Assembly (NCBI GenBank): GCA_035528295.1
Contig: DATKYY010000080.1
Location: 1-15,950 of the forward strand
DNA length: 15,950 bases
DNA from: G020353235 sp035528295
GTDB lineage: Bacteria > Chloroflexota > Dehalococcoidia > Dehalococcoidales > JAUYDJ01
Direction: 5' to 3'
How positions within the stretch are numbered: position 1 is the first letter of the stretch; each line of letters begins with the position of its first letter. Below the pieces are notes generated by a model. That model made no database searches. It saw only the letters and a list, made by a program, of their open reading frames with translations, and was not told where the DNA came from. Made by a program: the position numbers and the translations under genes. Positions 1 through 8,287 of the stretch are shown here, in pieces.

Positions 1-1
1 T

Positions 2-901
2 GAGCTGGTCCGGGTGGCGGTGCCCGATGCCGAAGCCGCCGAGGCTATCTCAGCGATAAAGAAAGGCGTTTCCCTGCCCTTGATTGCCGATATCCACTTT
101 GACTACCGCCTCGCTTTAGCGGCACTGGAGGCTGGCGCTGACGGGCTGCGCCTGAACCCGGGCAATATCGGTGAACCGGATAAAGTTAAGGCCGTGGTAA
201 AGGCTGCCAAAGAAAGACATATTCCCATCCGCATCGGGGTAAATGCGGGAAGCCTGCCCGAGACCACTAAGCCCGGGCTCAGCATTGCCCGGCGAATGAC
301 CGAAGCCGCACTGGAGCAGGTAAAGCTGCTGGAAAGCCTTGACTTTGGGCTGATTAAAATATCGCTCAAGGCTTTTGACGTGCCGACCACTATTGAAGCC
401 TACCGGGATATTGCCCGGAAGATACCCTACCCGCTCCACATCGGTATTACCGAGACCGGTTTACCCCGAAAGGGTGTTATCCGCAGTGCGGTGGGCATCG
501 GCACCCTGCTCTATCTGGGCATCGGCGATACCATCCGGGTTTCGCTGACGGCACACCCCAAAGAAGAAGTTATCGCCGCCTATGAGATTCTAAAGAGTTT
601 AAATCTGCGTCAGCATGGCCCGGTCCTGGTCAGCTGCCCATCCTGTGGTCGGGCTGAGGTTGATATTATAAAATTAGCCGGGGCAGTGGAAGAAAAGCTA
701 ATTAAGATAGGCAAGCCGATAAAAGTAGCCGTGATGGGCTGTGTGGTCAACGGCCCCGGTGAAGCCAGAGACGCCGATGTCGGCATTGCCTGCGGCAAAG
801 GCAAAGCCGTTCTGTTTAAGAAGGGCAAGGAAATCGGGGTGGTGGCGGAGAAAGATTTTCTGAGTGCCCTATGGCGCGAGGTAGAAAATCTGGTAAGCTA
901 G
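2..901 (+). CDS. ispG: (E)-4-hydroxy-3-methylbut-2-enyl-diphosphate synthase, 3' part
   Basis: IspG (GcpE) reduces and ring-opens methylerythritol cyclodiphosphate to HMBPP, the penultimate step of the MEP isoprenoid pathway, using a [4Fe-4S] cluster. The reading frame is open to the window edge (ELVR precedes VAVPDAE, a conserved stretch near the start of the TIM barrel), so the 5' end lies outside; about 300 codons are present. A GTG at position 14 is internal and should not be taken as the start. The C-terminal cluster domain is intact: CPSCGR followed by GCVVNGPGEA supplies the three cysteines and the nearby glutamate known as ligands in the family, and the ADVGIACG stretch is typical. 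proS follows 25 nt downstream in the same direction, so the two are probably co-transcribed. The gene looks complete at its 3' end, with no frameshift. Confidence 0.96.
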   Translation, partial: ELVRVAVPDAEAAEAISAIKKGVSLPLIADIHFDYRLALAALEAGADGLRLNPGNIGEPDKVKAVVKAAKERHIPIRIGVNAGSLPETTKPGLSIARRMTEAALEQVKLLESLDFGLIKISLKAFDVPTTIEAYRDIARKIPYPLHIGITETGLPRKGVIRSAVGIGTLLYLGIGDTIRVSLTAHPKEEVIAAYEILKSLNLRQHGPVLVSCPSCGRAEVDIIKLAGAVEEKLIKIGKPIKVAVMGCVVNGPGEARDADVGIACGKGKAVLFKKGKEIGVVAEKDFLSALWREVENLVS

Positions 902-926
902 TGGCAAAGGAGCCGGTAAGTTAAAA

Positions 927-2627
927 ATGCGCATGTCAAAGCTATTCGGGAAGACGCAGCGGGAGGTGCCGGCAGAGGCGGACACGGTCAGTCACCAGCT
1001 TCTGGTCAGGGCCGGGATGATACACCAGGAAGCAGCCGGGGTCTATTCTTACCTGCCGCTGGCCTGGCGGGTGCTCCGCAAGATTGAGAATATCATCCGG
1101 GATGAGATGAACAAAGCCGGCGGGCAGGAACTGAGCATGCCGGTCCTGCAGCCGCTGGAGCTCTGGCAGGCAACCGGGCGAGACCAGGCTTTCGGCAAGG
1201 GGCTTTTTATCCTCACCGACCGCAGAAACCGCAAGTTAGCCCTCGGCCCAACCCACGAGGAGATTATCACCCAGCTGGTAGGACATAATGTGCAGAGCTA
1301 TCGCGACCTGCCCCTGCTGCTCTATCAGATTCAGACCAAGTTCCGCGATGAGCCCCGCCCCCGGGCGGGCCTGATTAGGGTTCGTGAATTCACCATGAAA
1401 GACCTGTACAGCTTTGACGCTGACGAAGCCGGACTGGACCGGAGCTACCAGCTGATGATTGAGGCATATCAGAACATCTATGCCCGCTGTGAGCTCCCTG
1501 CCCTACTGGTTGAGGCGGATAGCGGTGCCATCGGCGGCAAGGACTCCCACGAGTTTATGGTCATCGCCGAGAGTGGTGAGGACGAGATTATCGGCTGCGA
1601 TAAATGCCACTACGCCGCCAATGTGGAAAAGGCGCAGAGCACCAAAACTAAGGTGAAAAGTGAGCAGCCACTACCTGTGGAAGAGGTAGCCACCCCGGGG
1701 CTGGGCACTATTGAAGAGGTAGCCGGCTTTCTGAAAGTGCCCGCGTCCCAGACCCTGAAGGCGGTATTCTATACGGCTGACGGCGAGTTAATTTTCGTGT
1801 CCATCCGGGGGGATATTGAGGTAAACGAGGTAAAACTGAAGAATCTGCTTAAGTGTGTTGAGCTCCGCCTGGCTACGGAACCTGAGGTGATAAAGGCTGG
1901 TATCGTGGCTGGCTCAGCCTCACCGATAGGCATCAAGGGCATTAAAATTATTGCCGATGATTCTATAACCACCGGGACAAACTTCGTCGCCGGTGCCAAT
2001 AAGCCGGACACCCATCTTAGAAATGTCAACTATCCCAGGGACTTCAAAGCCGATATTCTGGCTGATATCGCCAGGGCTCATGCCGGGGACAGCTGCCCCA
2101 ATTGCAGGGGCAAGCTATCGTCTACCCAGGGCATTGAGGTCGGGCATATTTTTAAACTGGGCACCTTCCTCAGTGAGAAATTAAACGCCCCTTATATTGA
2201 CGCCAAGGGCGAAGCCAAGCCTATCATTATGGGGTGCTACGGTATCGGGCTGGGCAGGCTGCTGGCGGCGGCCATTGAGCAGAACCATGATGATAAGGGC
2301 ATTATCTGGCCAGTACCCATTGCCCCCTATCAGGTCTATCTCTGCCCCCTGTACCGGGAGGATTCTAAAGTTGCCGAGGTTGCCGAGGTTGCCGAGAAAG
2401 TATATGCCGAGCTTGAGGCAGAGGAATTTGAGGTGCTCTTTGATGACCGCGAAGAGTCCCCGGGGGTAAAGTTCAATGACGCCGACCTCTTGGGAATACC
2501 GCTTCGGGTTACCATTAGCCCGCGCACTCTGGAGAAAAACAGCGTCGAGATTAAGCGGCGCGCCGAGAAAGAAGCCCATCTGGTGCCCTTAGCCGAAATA
2601 AAGGCAAAGCTCAAGGAGCTGCTTTAA
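927..2627 (+). CDS. proS: Prolyl-tRNA synthetase, bacterial type with editing insertion
   Basis: Class II aminoacyl-tRNA synthetase charging tRNA-Pro, 566 residues, close to the E. coli-type length. Class motifs are visible: motif 2 around residues 139-164 (FRDEPRPRAG...REFTMKDLYSFD), the GPTHEE loop at 108-112 and motif 3 at 436-445 (GCYGIGLGRL). Between motifs 2 and 3 lies the INS editing domain (about 230-400), which in this family hydrolyses Ala-tRNA-Pro, flanked by two CxxC pairs (C224/C227 and C390/C393). The anticodon-binding domain occupies roughly residues 465-566. The start at 927 is preceded by AAAGGAG (906-912) at a somewhat long 14-nt spacing; an in-frame ATG two codons later would be further still. 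The gene runs downstream of ispG and converges on a minus-strand small membrane protein gene 13 nt away. A short 9-bp tandem repeat lies in the anticodon-binding region. Confidence 0.97.
   Translation: MRMSKLFGKTQREVPAEADTVSHQLLVRAGMIHQEAAGVYSYLPLAWRVLRKIENIIRDEMNKAGGQELSMPVLQPLELWQATGRDQAFGKGLFILTDRRNRKLALGPTHEEIITQLVGHNVQSYRDLPLLLYQIQTKFRDEPRPRAGLIRVREFTMKDLYSFDADEAGLDRSYQLMIEAYQNIYARCELPALLVEADSGAIGGKDSHEFMVIAESGEDEIIGCDKCHYAANVEKAQSTKTKVKSEQPLPVEEVATPGLGTIEEVAGFLKVPASQTLKAVFYTADGELIFVSIRGDIEVNEVKLKNLLKCVELRLATEPEVIKAGIVAGSASPIGIKGIKIIADDSITTGTNFVAGANKPDTHLRNVNYPRDFKADILADIARAHAGDSCPNCRGKLSSTQGIEVGHIFKLGTFLSEKLNAPYIDAKGEAKPIIMGCYGIGLGRLLAAAIEQNHDDKGIIWPVPIAPYQVYLCPLYREDSKVAEVAEVAEKVYAELEAEEFEVLFDDREESPGVKFNDADLLGIPLRVTISPRTLEKNSVEIKRRAEKEAHLVPLAEIKAKLKELL
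2370..2396 (+). repeat. Three tandem copies of a 9-bp unit inside proS
   Basis: GTTGCCGAG occurs three times in a row and encodes a VAE repeat (KVAEVAEVAEK, residues 481-491) at the start of the anticodon-binding domain, probably in a surface helix. Because the unit is a multiple of three, copy-number change would add or remove VAE triplets without a frameshift. Confidence 0.9.
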
Positions 2628-2640
2628 AGTAAGCGCTGAG

Positions 2641-2787
2641 TCACTTTGGCTTCACCAGTAGCACGATAGCGAAGGCCAGCACCAGCGCCCCCAGAACAAT
2701 CTCAGACAGGGGTGAGGTGCAGACAAAAGAAGCGATAATCAGTGCTCCCAGCACTATCTCAATAATGGCTACGGTTTTAACCTTCAT
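2641..2787 (-). CDS. Small two-helix membrane protein, 48 aa, function unknown
   Basis: A complete short frame from ATG (2785-2787) to TGA (2641-2643). The protein begins MKVKTVAIIEIVLGA and ends LLVKPK. It is almost entirely hydrophobic, with two predicted membrane helices (about 7-24 and 29-45) joined by CTSPLS. The two helices resemble each other: IEIVLGALIIA and SEIVLGALVLA, suggesting an internal duplication of a roughly 20-residue hairpin unit. Lysines at both ends suggest the termini face the cytoplasm. It starts 24 nt after the stop of arsM in the same direction, with a G-rich stretch (GGGCGGGGG) just upstream as a possible ribosome site, so it is probably the last gene of the thrS-to-arsM unit. 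I do not recognise the family, and no function is assigned. The reading frame, composition and position make a real gene more likely than chance. Confidence 0.72.
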   Translation of the reverse strand: MKVKTVAIIEIVLGALIIASFVCTSPLSEIVLGALVLAFAIVLLVKPK

Positions 2788-2811
2788 ATTGCCCCCGCCC
2801 AGCCCGGTTAT

Positions 2812-3642
2812 CTAATTCGGTTTGATGCCGTAGACTTTTATACTTACCACCGAACCGGCGACTTCTTTTACTGCTGCCAGTGGTATTTCTAAACTCTCGA
2901 TGATTGCCCTGGCGGTGGGGTCATTAGCCATACACTCTATGGGGAAAGAGCTCTCTTCAATTATGGCGACCTCTTGAAAGCCGGCCGCTTTTATGGCGGC
3001 CAGGTATTCGTCCCGCATTATCGCCCCGGAGAGACAGCCAATATACGCTTCAATAGAGCTCTTGATGAAATCGGGCAGCTCTTTCAGCAGGACTATATCC
3101 GAAATCATCAGCCGGCCACCCGGTTTCAGCACCCGGAATGCCTCTGAGAAGACCTTTCTCTTGTCAGGGGCGAGGTTAATGACGCAGTTTGAGATGATTA
3201 CATCAACCGAACTATCGGCTACGGGTAGATTTTCAATCTCGCCGAGTCTGAACTCTATATTGGGGTAGTTACCCTGCCTGGCATTCTCTCTTGCCCTTTC
3301 AATCATCTCCAGTGTCATATCTATGCCGATAACCCGGCCCTTTTCACCGACGCGATTAGCCGCCAGAAAACAGTCAAAGCCCGCCCCTGAGCCGAGGTCA
3401 AGGACTGTCTCCCCGGCCTTCACTGAGGCGAGCGCCAGCGGGTTCCCGCAGCCGAGACCCAGATTGGCTCCCTGGGGGACTGCCTTCAGCTCTTCTTCGG
3501 TATAGCCGATATTCTGGCTGATATCCTGGGCTAAATCGGTGCCTCCGCAGCATGAAGCCGCGGGCGGGCAACAGGAACTACCCTGTTTCGCAATCTTGGC
3601 ATAGCCCTCTCTAACCGCTTTCTTTATCTTGTCTTCCTTCAT
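2812..3642 (-). CDS. arsM: Arsenite S-adenosylmethionine methyltransferase
   Basis: A 276-residue SAM-dependent methyltransferase of the ArsM family, which methylates trivalent arsenic. Motif I is DLGSGAGFDCF (residues 82-92), followed by IGIDMTLEMI. Three cysteines match the As(III)-binding triad of the family: C65 in LGLGCGNP, C153 in SNCVINL and C203 in IGCLSGA. The N-terminus carries a Cys-rich SSCCPPAASCCGG segment (C24, C25, C31, C32), common in bacterial ArsM. An ATG further upstream at 3678 would overlap pheT, but GGAGG at 3647-3651 sits 4 nt before the ATG at 3642, which decides the start. It begins 13 nt after the pheT stop, so it is attached to the tail of the translation operon. 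No arsR or other ars gene is in the window. A broader methyltransferase role cannot be excluded, but the cysteine pattern is specific. Confidence 0.9.
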   Translation of the reverse strand: MKEDKIKKAVREGYAKIAKQGSSCCPPAASCCGGTDLAQDISQNIGYTEEELKAVPQGANLGLGCGNPLALASVKAGETVLDLGSGAGFDCFLAANRVGEKGRVIGIDMTLEMIERARENARQGNYPNIEFRLGEIENLPVADSSVDVIISNCVINLAPDKRKVFSEAFRVLKPGGRLMISDIVLLKELPDFIKSSIEAYIGCLSGAIMRDEYLAAIKAAGFQEVAIIEESSFPIECMANDPTARAIIESLEIPLAAVKEVAGSVVSIKVYGIKPN

Positions 3643-3646
3643 CTTG

Positions 3647-3651
3647 CCTCC
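3647..3651 (-). promoter_or_regulatory. Ribosome binding site that fixes the arsM start
   Basis: GGAGG on the minus strand, 4 nt upstream of the ATG at 3642 and 5 nt or less from the pheT stop (3656-3658). It favours the shorter ArsM beginning MKEDKIKK over the longer frame that starts inside pheT. Confidence 0.8.
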
Positions 3652-3655
3652 ACAA

Positions 3656-6055
3656 CTAGCCGCGCAGGGTAGCCCCAAGCTCCTTAGATAGCCTCTTCAG
3701 GAGCTGCTGCTGAACCCGGTTGACCTCTTCATCGGTCAGGGTATGCCCCGGGGACTGATAGGTAATCCGGTAGGCGAGGGACTTCTGGCCGGCGGGCACC
3801 GGCTCGCCGGAATAGACATCAAACACGCTGACCTGCTTTACCAGGGAAAAGCTGCTCACGATGTCCTGGACCTGCCGGTGAGTGACACCCTCGTCAACTA
3901 CCAGGGCAATATCCCGGACTATCGCCGGGAATCTGGGTACGGGCTGGAACATTTTATGAGCGGTAGCCAGGGGTAGAAGTACATTTAAATCAACTTCAAA
4001 TAGCGAGGCGGTCTGCGGGACTTCATAGGCGGCTAAAACCTTGGGGTGTAGCTCGCCGACCACCCCCAGCCTCTTGTCACCAACCATAATGGCGGCCTGT
4101 TTACCAGAGTGTAAGCCTTCATCGCTGCCCCGGGCAAAGCTGGTTTCCAAGCCCAGCTGTCCGAGCAAGCCCTCGACTATCCCCTTGGCATCAAAGAAGC
4201 CCATTGACGCACTCTCACCCTGCCACGATTTTCCGGTTCTGGAGCCGCTTAATACCGCGCACAATGTCTCCGGTTCCCGGGGCAGGTCATTGGGCTGGGG
4301 CAGATATATCTTGCCCAGCTCAAAGAAGCGGATGCCGCCCTCTTCGTGACGAAGATTGGTGGTCAGGGCAGCCAGCAGATTAACCCTCAGGTTGGGGCGG
4401 AGATATTCCTGGTCAGCGGTCATGGGATTAGCCATGCGCAGTGGCGTAAATTCAGGGGACTGAGATTGCGGCCTTAGCCGGTTCAGCGAGTCTAAAGCGG
4501 TCAGGGAATAGCTGATTATCTCCTGAAAGCCGTAGCCGACCAGGCTCTGCCTTAGCCTCTCTTTAAGGGTGAGAATTGGCGCCGGGTTCTGCCGGGGTAT
4601 GGGCTGGCTGAGCATGGTCATCGGAATTTTATCATAGCCGATAGCACGGGCGACTTCTTCAATGAGGTCAACCTCCAGACTGATATCACTGCGCCAGTAA
4701 GGCGGGGTAGCCTGTATTTTGGAACCTTCCGCTTTACAATCAAAGCCCAGTGAAGCCAGTGCCTCTGTTGCTTGCTTAAGACTGAATTCAACACCCAGAA
4801 GCTGCTTCATCCTCTCCATAGAGAGCAAAATGGGCTTGCTTTCTTGCTGACCGGGATAGGCATCAACTATACCCTTGGCGGCTTCGCCACCGGCCAGCTT
4901 GATAATTAACCCGGTAGCCCGCTTAAGCCCCACCGGCGCCAGCTCAGGGCGGATGCCCCGCTCAAAGCGCATGCAGGCTTCACTGGGCAAAGACAGTGTC
5001 CGGCCGGTATAGTGGATATTGGTCGGGTTAAAATTGGCCGCTTCCAGTAATATACTGGTCGTCTGCTCGGTGACCTCACTGTCGGCGCCGCCCATAACTC
5101 CGGCCACCGCCACCGCCCCTTCAGGGTCAGCAATGACCAGTATTTCCTTATTGAGAGTCCGTTTCACTCCATCCAGGGTAACTATATTCTCGCCGCTATC
5201 AGCCCGGCGAACGATAATCTTCTTGCCCCTGACCTGGTCATAGTCAAAGGCATGCAGGGGCTGCCCATACTCCAGCATAACGTAGTTGGTGGCATCCACA
5301 ATATTATTTATCGGGCGCATGCCACCGGCCAGCAGACGCTGCTGCAGCCACTGGGGCGACTCGCCCAGTTTTACTCCGGTAATCAGGCTGGCACAGTAGC
5401 GAGGACATAAATCGGGAGCTTTAATCTCAACCGATATCTGCCCTTCTATCGGGGTAGTCTTCTCTTTATAATCAGCTTCGGGAAGATGCAGGCTCTGCCC
5501 GGTCAGGGCGGCAACCTCCCGGGCGATGCCCACTACCGAGAGGCAATCGGGGCGATTGGGGGTTACCTCCAGGTCAAAGACAACCTCGCCCAGATAGTCA
5601 GCCAGCGGGGAGCCAAGCGGCGCTTCGGGAGGCAGAACCAGAATCTCGGTATGGTTATCCGAGATGCCGAGCTCCTTTTCGGAGCAGACCATGCCACTGG
5701 AGACGATGCCCCGAATCTTGGCTGGTTTAAGATGAGATGGTTGACCGGTGTGCCCGTCGATTAGCTGTGCCCCCACCTGGGCGAAGGCAACTTTATCACC
5801 TACCCGCAGATTGGGAGCGCCGGTGACCACCATCTCTTTACTGGTGCCGAGGTCTACCGTGACCAGACTGAGGCGGTCAGCATTGGGGTGGGCTTTAATC
5901 TCAATTAACTGGCCGACCCAAACATTCTCCCAGCCGGCGCCGATTACCTGCCTGCCCTTGACCTCACTGCCCGCCATGGTCAGCCGATAGGCAATTTCGT
6001 CCAAAGGCAGGCCGATATTAACATACTCCTGAAGCCATCTAATCGGAATCTTCAT
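3656..6055 (-). CDS. pheT: Phenylalanyl-tRNA synthetase beta subunit
   Basis: The beta subunit of the alpha2-beta2 enzyme charging tRNA-Phe, 799 residues, the usual bacterial length. Domains in order: an EMAP-type tRNA-binding fold at about 42-152 (WVGQLIEIKAHPNADRL, then GMVCSEKELG); the B3/B4 region at about 210-390, which in this family edits Tyr-tRNA-Phe; B5 at about 410-480; a catalytically inert synthetase-like core; and the FDX-ACB anticodon-binding domain at about 706-799 (FPAIVRDIALVVDE and a final KRLSKELGATLRG). Its ATG lies one base after the pheS stop, so translation is probably coupled and gives matched subunit amounts. A GAGG within the last codons of pheS is the likely ribosome site. 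arsM follows 13 nt downstream. No missing domain or break is seen. Confidence 0.97.
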   Translation of the reverse strand: MKIPIRWLQEYVNIGLPLDEIAYRLTMAGSEVKGRQVIGAGWENVWVGQLIEIKAHPNADRLSLVTVDLGTSKEMVVTGAPNLRVGDKVAFAQVGAQLIDGHTGQPSHLKPAKIRGIVSSGMVCSEKELGISDNHTEILVLPPEAPLGSPLADYLGEVVFDLEVTPNRPDCLSVVGIAREVAALTGQSLHLPEADYKEKTTPIEGQISVEIKAPDLCPRYCASLITGVKLGESPQWLQQRLLAGGMRPINNIVDATNYVMLEYGQPLHAFDYDQVRGKKIIVRRADSGENIVTLDGVKRTLNKEILVIADPEGAVAVAGVMGGADSEVTEQTTSILLEAANFNPTNIHYTGRTLSLPSEACMRFERGIRPELAPVGLKRATGLIIKLAGGEAAKGIVDAYPGQQESKPILLSMERMKQLLGVEFSLKQATEALASLGFDCKAEGSKIQATPPYWRSDISLEVDLIEEVARAIGYDKIPMTMLSQPIPRQNPAPILTLKERLRQSLVGYGFQEIISYSLTALDSLNRLRPQSQSPEFTPLRMANPMTADQEYLRPNLRVNLLAALTTNLRHEEGGIRFFELGKIYLPQPNDLPREPETLCAVLSGSRTGKSWQGESASMGFFDAKGIVEGLLGQLGLETSFARGSDEGLHSGKQAAIMVGDKRLGVVGELHPKVLAAYEVPQTASLFEVDLNVLLPLATAHKMFQPVPRFPAIVRDIALVVDEGVTHRQVQDIVSSFSLVKQVSVFDVYSGEPVPAGQKSLAYRITYQSPGHTLTDEEVNRVQQQLLKRLSKELGATLRG

Positions 6056-6056
6056 C

Positions 6057-7097
6057 TTAGAACTGCCTCAAGAACCTGAGGTCGCTGCCGTAGAATAGCC
6101 TGATATCGCTAATCCCGTAGCGGAGCATGGGCAGGCGTTCAACCCCCATGCCAAAGGCGAAACTGGTATAAACCTTGGGGTCAATGCCGCCCCGCTCAAG
6201 TACCCGGGGGTGGGTCATGCCTGCCCCTAGTATTTCAATCCAGCCGGTATCGCCGCATAAGCGGCACCCCTTGCCCCGGCAGACCACACATTCAATAGCC
6301 ATCTCAACGCCGGGCTCAACAAAGGGGAAATAGTCACAGCGGAAGCGTACTTTTCTGTCCTCACCGAAGAAACGGCGGGCAAACTCGTAAAGTGTCCCCT
6401 TGAGGTCGGCCATGGTAATACCTTTATCCACCGCCAGCCCGTCAAACTGATAGAACATAGGGATATGGGTGGCATCACTGGCTTCATAGCGGTAGACCCG
6501 GCCCGGCTCGATTACCCTTATCGGGGGTGACATGGTCTCAATAACGCGGGCACTTACCGAGGTAGTATGGGTGCGCAGCAGCATCGACCGCTCCCCTTTG
6601 TCAGTCTTGGAGTCAACCCAGGAGGTGGACATGGTATCACGCGCCGGGTGTTCCTGGGGAATATTGAGTGCCTCAAAATTATAACAGTCCCACTCCACAT
6701 CCGGGCCCTCGACTACCATGAAGCCCATAGAGACAAAAATGTCACATATTTCCTTAAGTGTCTGGGTGATGGGGTGCAGGCGGCCGGTGGGTAAGGGACG
6801 TCCGGGAAGGGTAATGTCAACCGCTTCTTTTTCCGCCAGGGTGGTCAGGTGCGTCTCGCGGAGGTGCTGTTCTATCTCCTTGAACCTCGCCTCGAACTCG
6901 GCCTTGGCTGCATTAACCGGAGCCCCGATTTCTCTCCTCTGCTCCGGAGGCAGTTCCGCCAGACCACGCAGCAGCTTGGTCAGCTCGCCCTTTCGGCCCA
7001 GATAGCGAACGCGCCAGGACTCCAGTTCATCAATGCTGGTAATTAACTCAAGTTCTTTCAGTGCGTTTAGCTTTAGCTTTTCAATGTCTGGCAGCAT
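6057..7097 (-). CDS. pheS: Phenylalanyl-tRNA synthetase alpha subunit with zinc-ribbon-like insert
   Basis: The catalytic alpha subunit of PheRS, 346 residues. The N-terminal 90 residues are the charged helical arm that contacts tRNA. Motif 2 is RVYRYEASDATH (200-211) leading to FYQFDGLAVD, and motif 3 is FAFGMGVERLPMLRYG (313-328). Between them the sequence ECVVCRGKGCRLCGDTGW places four cysteines (270, 273, 278, 281) in a CxxCx4CxxC arrangement that probably binds zinc. This insert is familiar from PheS of several Gram-positive and related lineages and absent in E. coli. The ATG at 7097 is fixed by an in-frame stop five codons upstream; no strong ribosome site is visible, only an A-rich stretch. 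The gene lies 52 nt after rplT and one base before pheT. Confidence 0.97.
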   Translation of the reverse strand: MLPDIEKLKLNALKELELITSIDELESWRVRYLGRKGELTKLLRGLAELPPEQRREIGAPVNAAKAEFEARFKEIEQHLRETHLTTLAEKEAVDITLPGRPLPTGRLHPITQTLKEICDIFVSMGFMVVEGPDVEWDCYNFEALNIPQEHPARDTMSTSWVDSKTDKGERSMLLRTHTTSVSARVIETMSPPIRVIEPGRVYRYEASDATHIPMFYQFDGLAVDKGITMADLKGTLYEFARRFFGEDRKVRFRCDYFPFVEPGVEMAIECVVCRGKGCRLCGDTGWIEILGAGMTHPRVLERGGIDPKVYTSFAFGMGVERLPMLRYGISDIRLFYGSDLRFLRQF

Positions 7098-7149
7098 TTT
7101 CTTATTTTGTTACGGAGGGGCGGATTAAGGAAACTGGACTGAACTGATT

Positions 7150-7509
7150 TCAAGCTTGAGTTTTATCTTTAACCATGGTCACCAGACTGGCAAAGGCTTC
7201 CGGCTCTCTGACGGCCATATCGGCGAGCATCTTGCGGTTGATTTCAACCCCGGACTTGTTCAAGCCGTCTATAAACTGGCTATAGGTTATTCCCTGGGCT
7301 TTGGCGGCCGCATTGACCCGTGAAATCCAGAGCCGTCTCATATCACCCTTACGATCCCGGCGGTGGACATAGGCATAGCTTAGCGACTTGAGCATAGACT
7401 CATGGGCGCGGCGAAAAAGGGAATGCTTGGTCAGGCGGTGCCCCTTGGTCAGCGCCAGCACTTTCTTGTGTCTTTTATGGGTGGTTACACCCCGTTTTAC
7501 TCGTGGCAA
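7150..7509 (-). CDS. rplT: 50S ribosomal protein L20
   Basis: L20 (bL20), 119 residues, a 23S rRNA-binding protein needed early in 50S assembly. The basic N-terminal arm MPRVKRGVTTHKRHKK and the helical body (RRLWISRVNAAAKAQG, then YSQFIDGLNKSGVEINRKMLADMA) are diagnostic, and the length is standard. The start codon is TTG (7507-7509), supported by AGGAGG at 7515-7520 with 5-nt spacing. That ribosome site overlaps the rpmI stop codon, which suggests coupled translation of the two ribosomal protein genes. In other bacteria L20 represses its own operon by binding a leader mRNA; no such structure could be identified here by eye. Confidence 0.98.
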   Translation of the reverse strand: MPRVKRGVTTHKRHKKVLALTKGHRLTKHSLFRRAHESMLKSLSYAYVHRRDRKGDMRRLWISRVNAAAKAQGITYSQFIDGLNKSGVEINRKMLADMAVREPEAFASLVTMVKDKTQA

Positions 7510-7514
7510 TGTAT

Positions 7515-7520
7515 CCTCCT
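7515..7520 (-). promoter_or_regulatory. Ribosome binding site supporting the TTG start of rplT
   Basis: AGGAGG on the minus strand, 5 nt before TTG (7507-7509) and overlapping the rpmI stop codon (7519-7521). There is no ATG at this position, so this site decides the non-ATG start. Confidence 0.88.
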
Positions 7521-7722
7521 ACTTCACTCCATAGGGTATTAGCCTTTTGATACGAATCCTGTCACTGGAGCTCACCGGTACGGTTTCGTAAAAAAGGCGC
7601 TTGGTGCGCTTTGCCTTCCGGCGGCGCAGGTGACTTTTGCCGCCCTTCATTCGCATAAGTTTACCGCTGCCCGTAATATGGAAGCGGCTCTGTGCTCCTT
7701 TATGAGTCTTAATCTTGGGCAT
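7519..7722 (-). CDS. rpmI: 50S ribosomal protein L35
   Basis: L35 (bL35), 67 residues, a small, very basic 50S protein. The opening MPKIKTHKGAQSRFHITGSGK and the core HLRRRKAKRTKR are diagnostic. The ATG follows the infC stop codon directly with no spacer (TAA then ATG on the minus strand), so the same ribosomes probably re-initiate. Only a weak AGGT-like ribosome site precedes it inside infC. rplT starts 9 nt after its stop. The order infC-rpmI-rplT is the widely conserved one. Confidence 0.98.
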   Translation of the reverse strand: MPKIKTHKGAQSRFHITGSGKLMRMKGGKSHLRRRKAKRTKRLFYETVPVSSSDRIRIKRLIPYGVK

Positions 7723-8274
7723 TTAGACCTGTTTCACCTCTTCCTCTTCTTTTTCCTTAACCTTCTGAGTGGACATCGGGGAGAAAATTACCGACATCCT
7801 CTTGCCCTCTAACATCGGTTGCCTATCCACGGAAGCTATCTCTTTGATTGATTCAGCCGCTCTCTGTAGCAGTCTCCAGCCAATCTCAGGGTGGGTGATT
7901 TCCCGTCCCCGGAACATTACGGTGACCTTAACTCGGTTACCCTCACCCAGTAATTTGATGGCTAACCTGGTCTTAGCCTCAAAATCGTGGTTATTAATCG
8001 CCGGTCGCATCCGCACTTCCCTTAACAGGGCAATCCGCTGTGTCCGGCGCAGCTGGCGCTCCTTCTTGTCCTGCTCGTATTTATATTTTCCGTAGTCAAG
8101 AAGGCGGCACACCGGGGGGACTGCGGTCGGGGCTACCTCCACCAGGTCAAGATTCTGCCTTCGGGCTACTTCTCGAGCTTGCTCAAGAGTCATAATACCG
8201 AGCTGCTCACCCTTATCCCCGATAAGGCGAATCTCTCTGGCTCTAATCCTCTCGTTAACGCGCAGTTTTTTAAT
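7723..8274 (-). CDS. infC: Translation initiation factor IF-3, probable ATT start
   Basis: IF-3 binds the 30S subunit, prevents premature subunit joining and checks the start codon. The full protein is 183 residues: an N-domain that begins KKLRVNERIRAREIRLIG and continues GEQLGIMTLEQAREVA, a basic linker (YGKYKYEQDKKERQLRRTQ) and the C-domain (KEVRMRPAINNHDFEAK-like stretch here as LREVRMRPAINNHD, then GNRVKVTVMFRGREI). The first ATG (8191-8193) would remove 27 conserved residues. Between it and an in-frame TAG at 8281-8283 there is no ATG, GTG or TTG. The best candidate is ATT (8272-8274), the start codon known for infC in E. coli, where IF-3 represses its own synthesis; ATA (8275-8277) is next to it. 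A G-rich ribosome site lies at 8288-8295. The thrS stop is 84 nt upstream. Confidence 0.95.
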   Translation of the reverse strand: MKKLRVNERIRAREIRLIGDKGEQLGIMTLEQAREVARRQNLDLVEVAPTAVPPVCRLLDYGKYKYEQDKKERQLRRTQRIALLREVRMRPAINNHDFEAKTRLAIKLLGEGNRVKVTVMFRGREITHPEIGWRLLQRAAESIKEIASVDRQPMLEGKRMSVIFSPMSTQKVKEKEEEEVKQV

Positions 8275-8287
8275 TATGTGCTATTTA

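Noticed and set aside
2624..2662. AAAGT/ACTTT repeat at the proS end as a terminator
   Set aside because: Five-base arms with a 12-nt loop and no T-tract are too weak to call.
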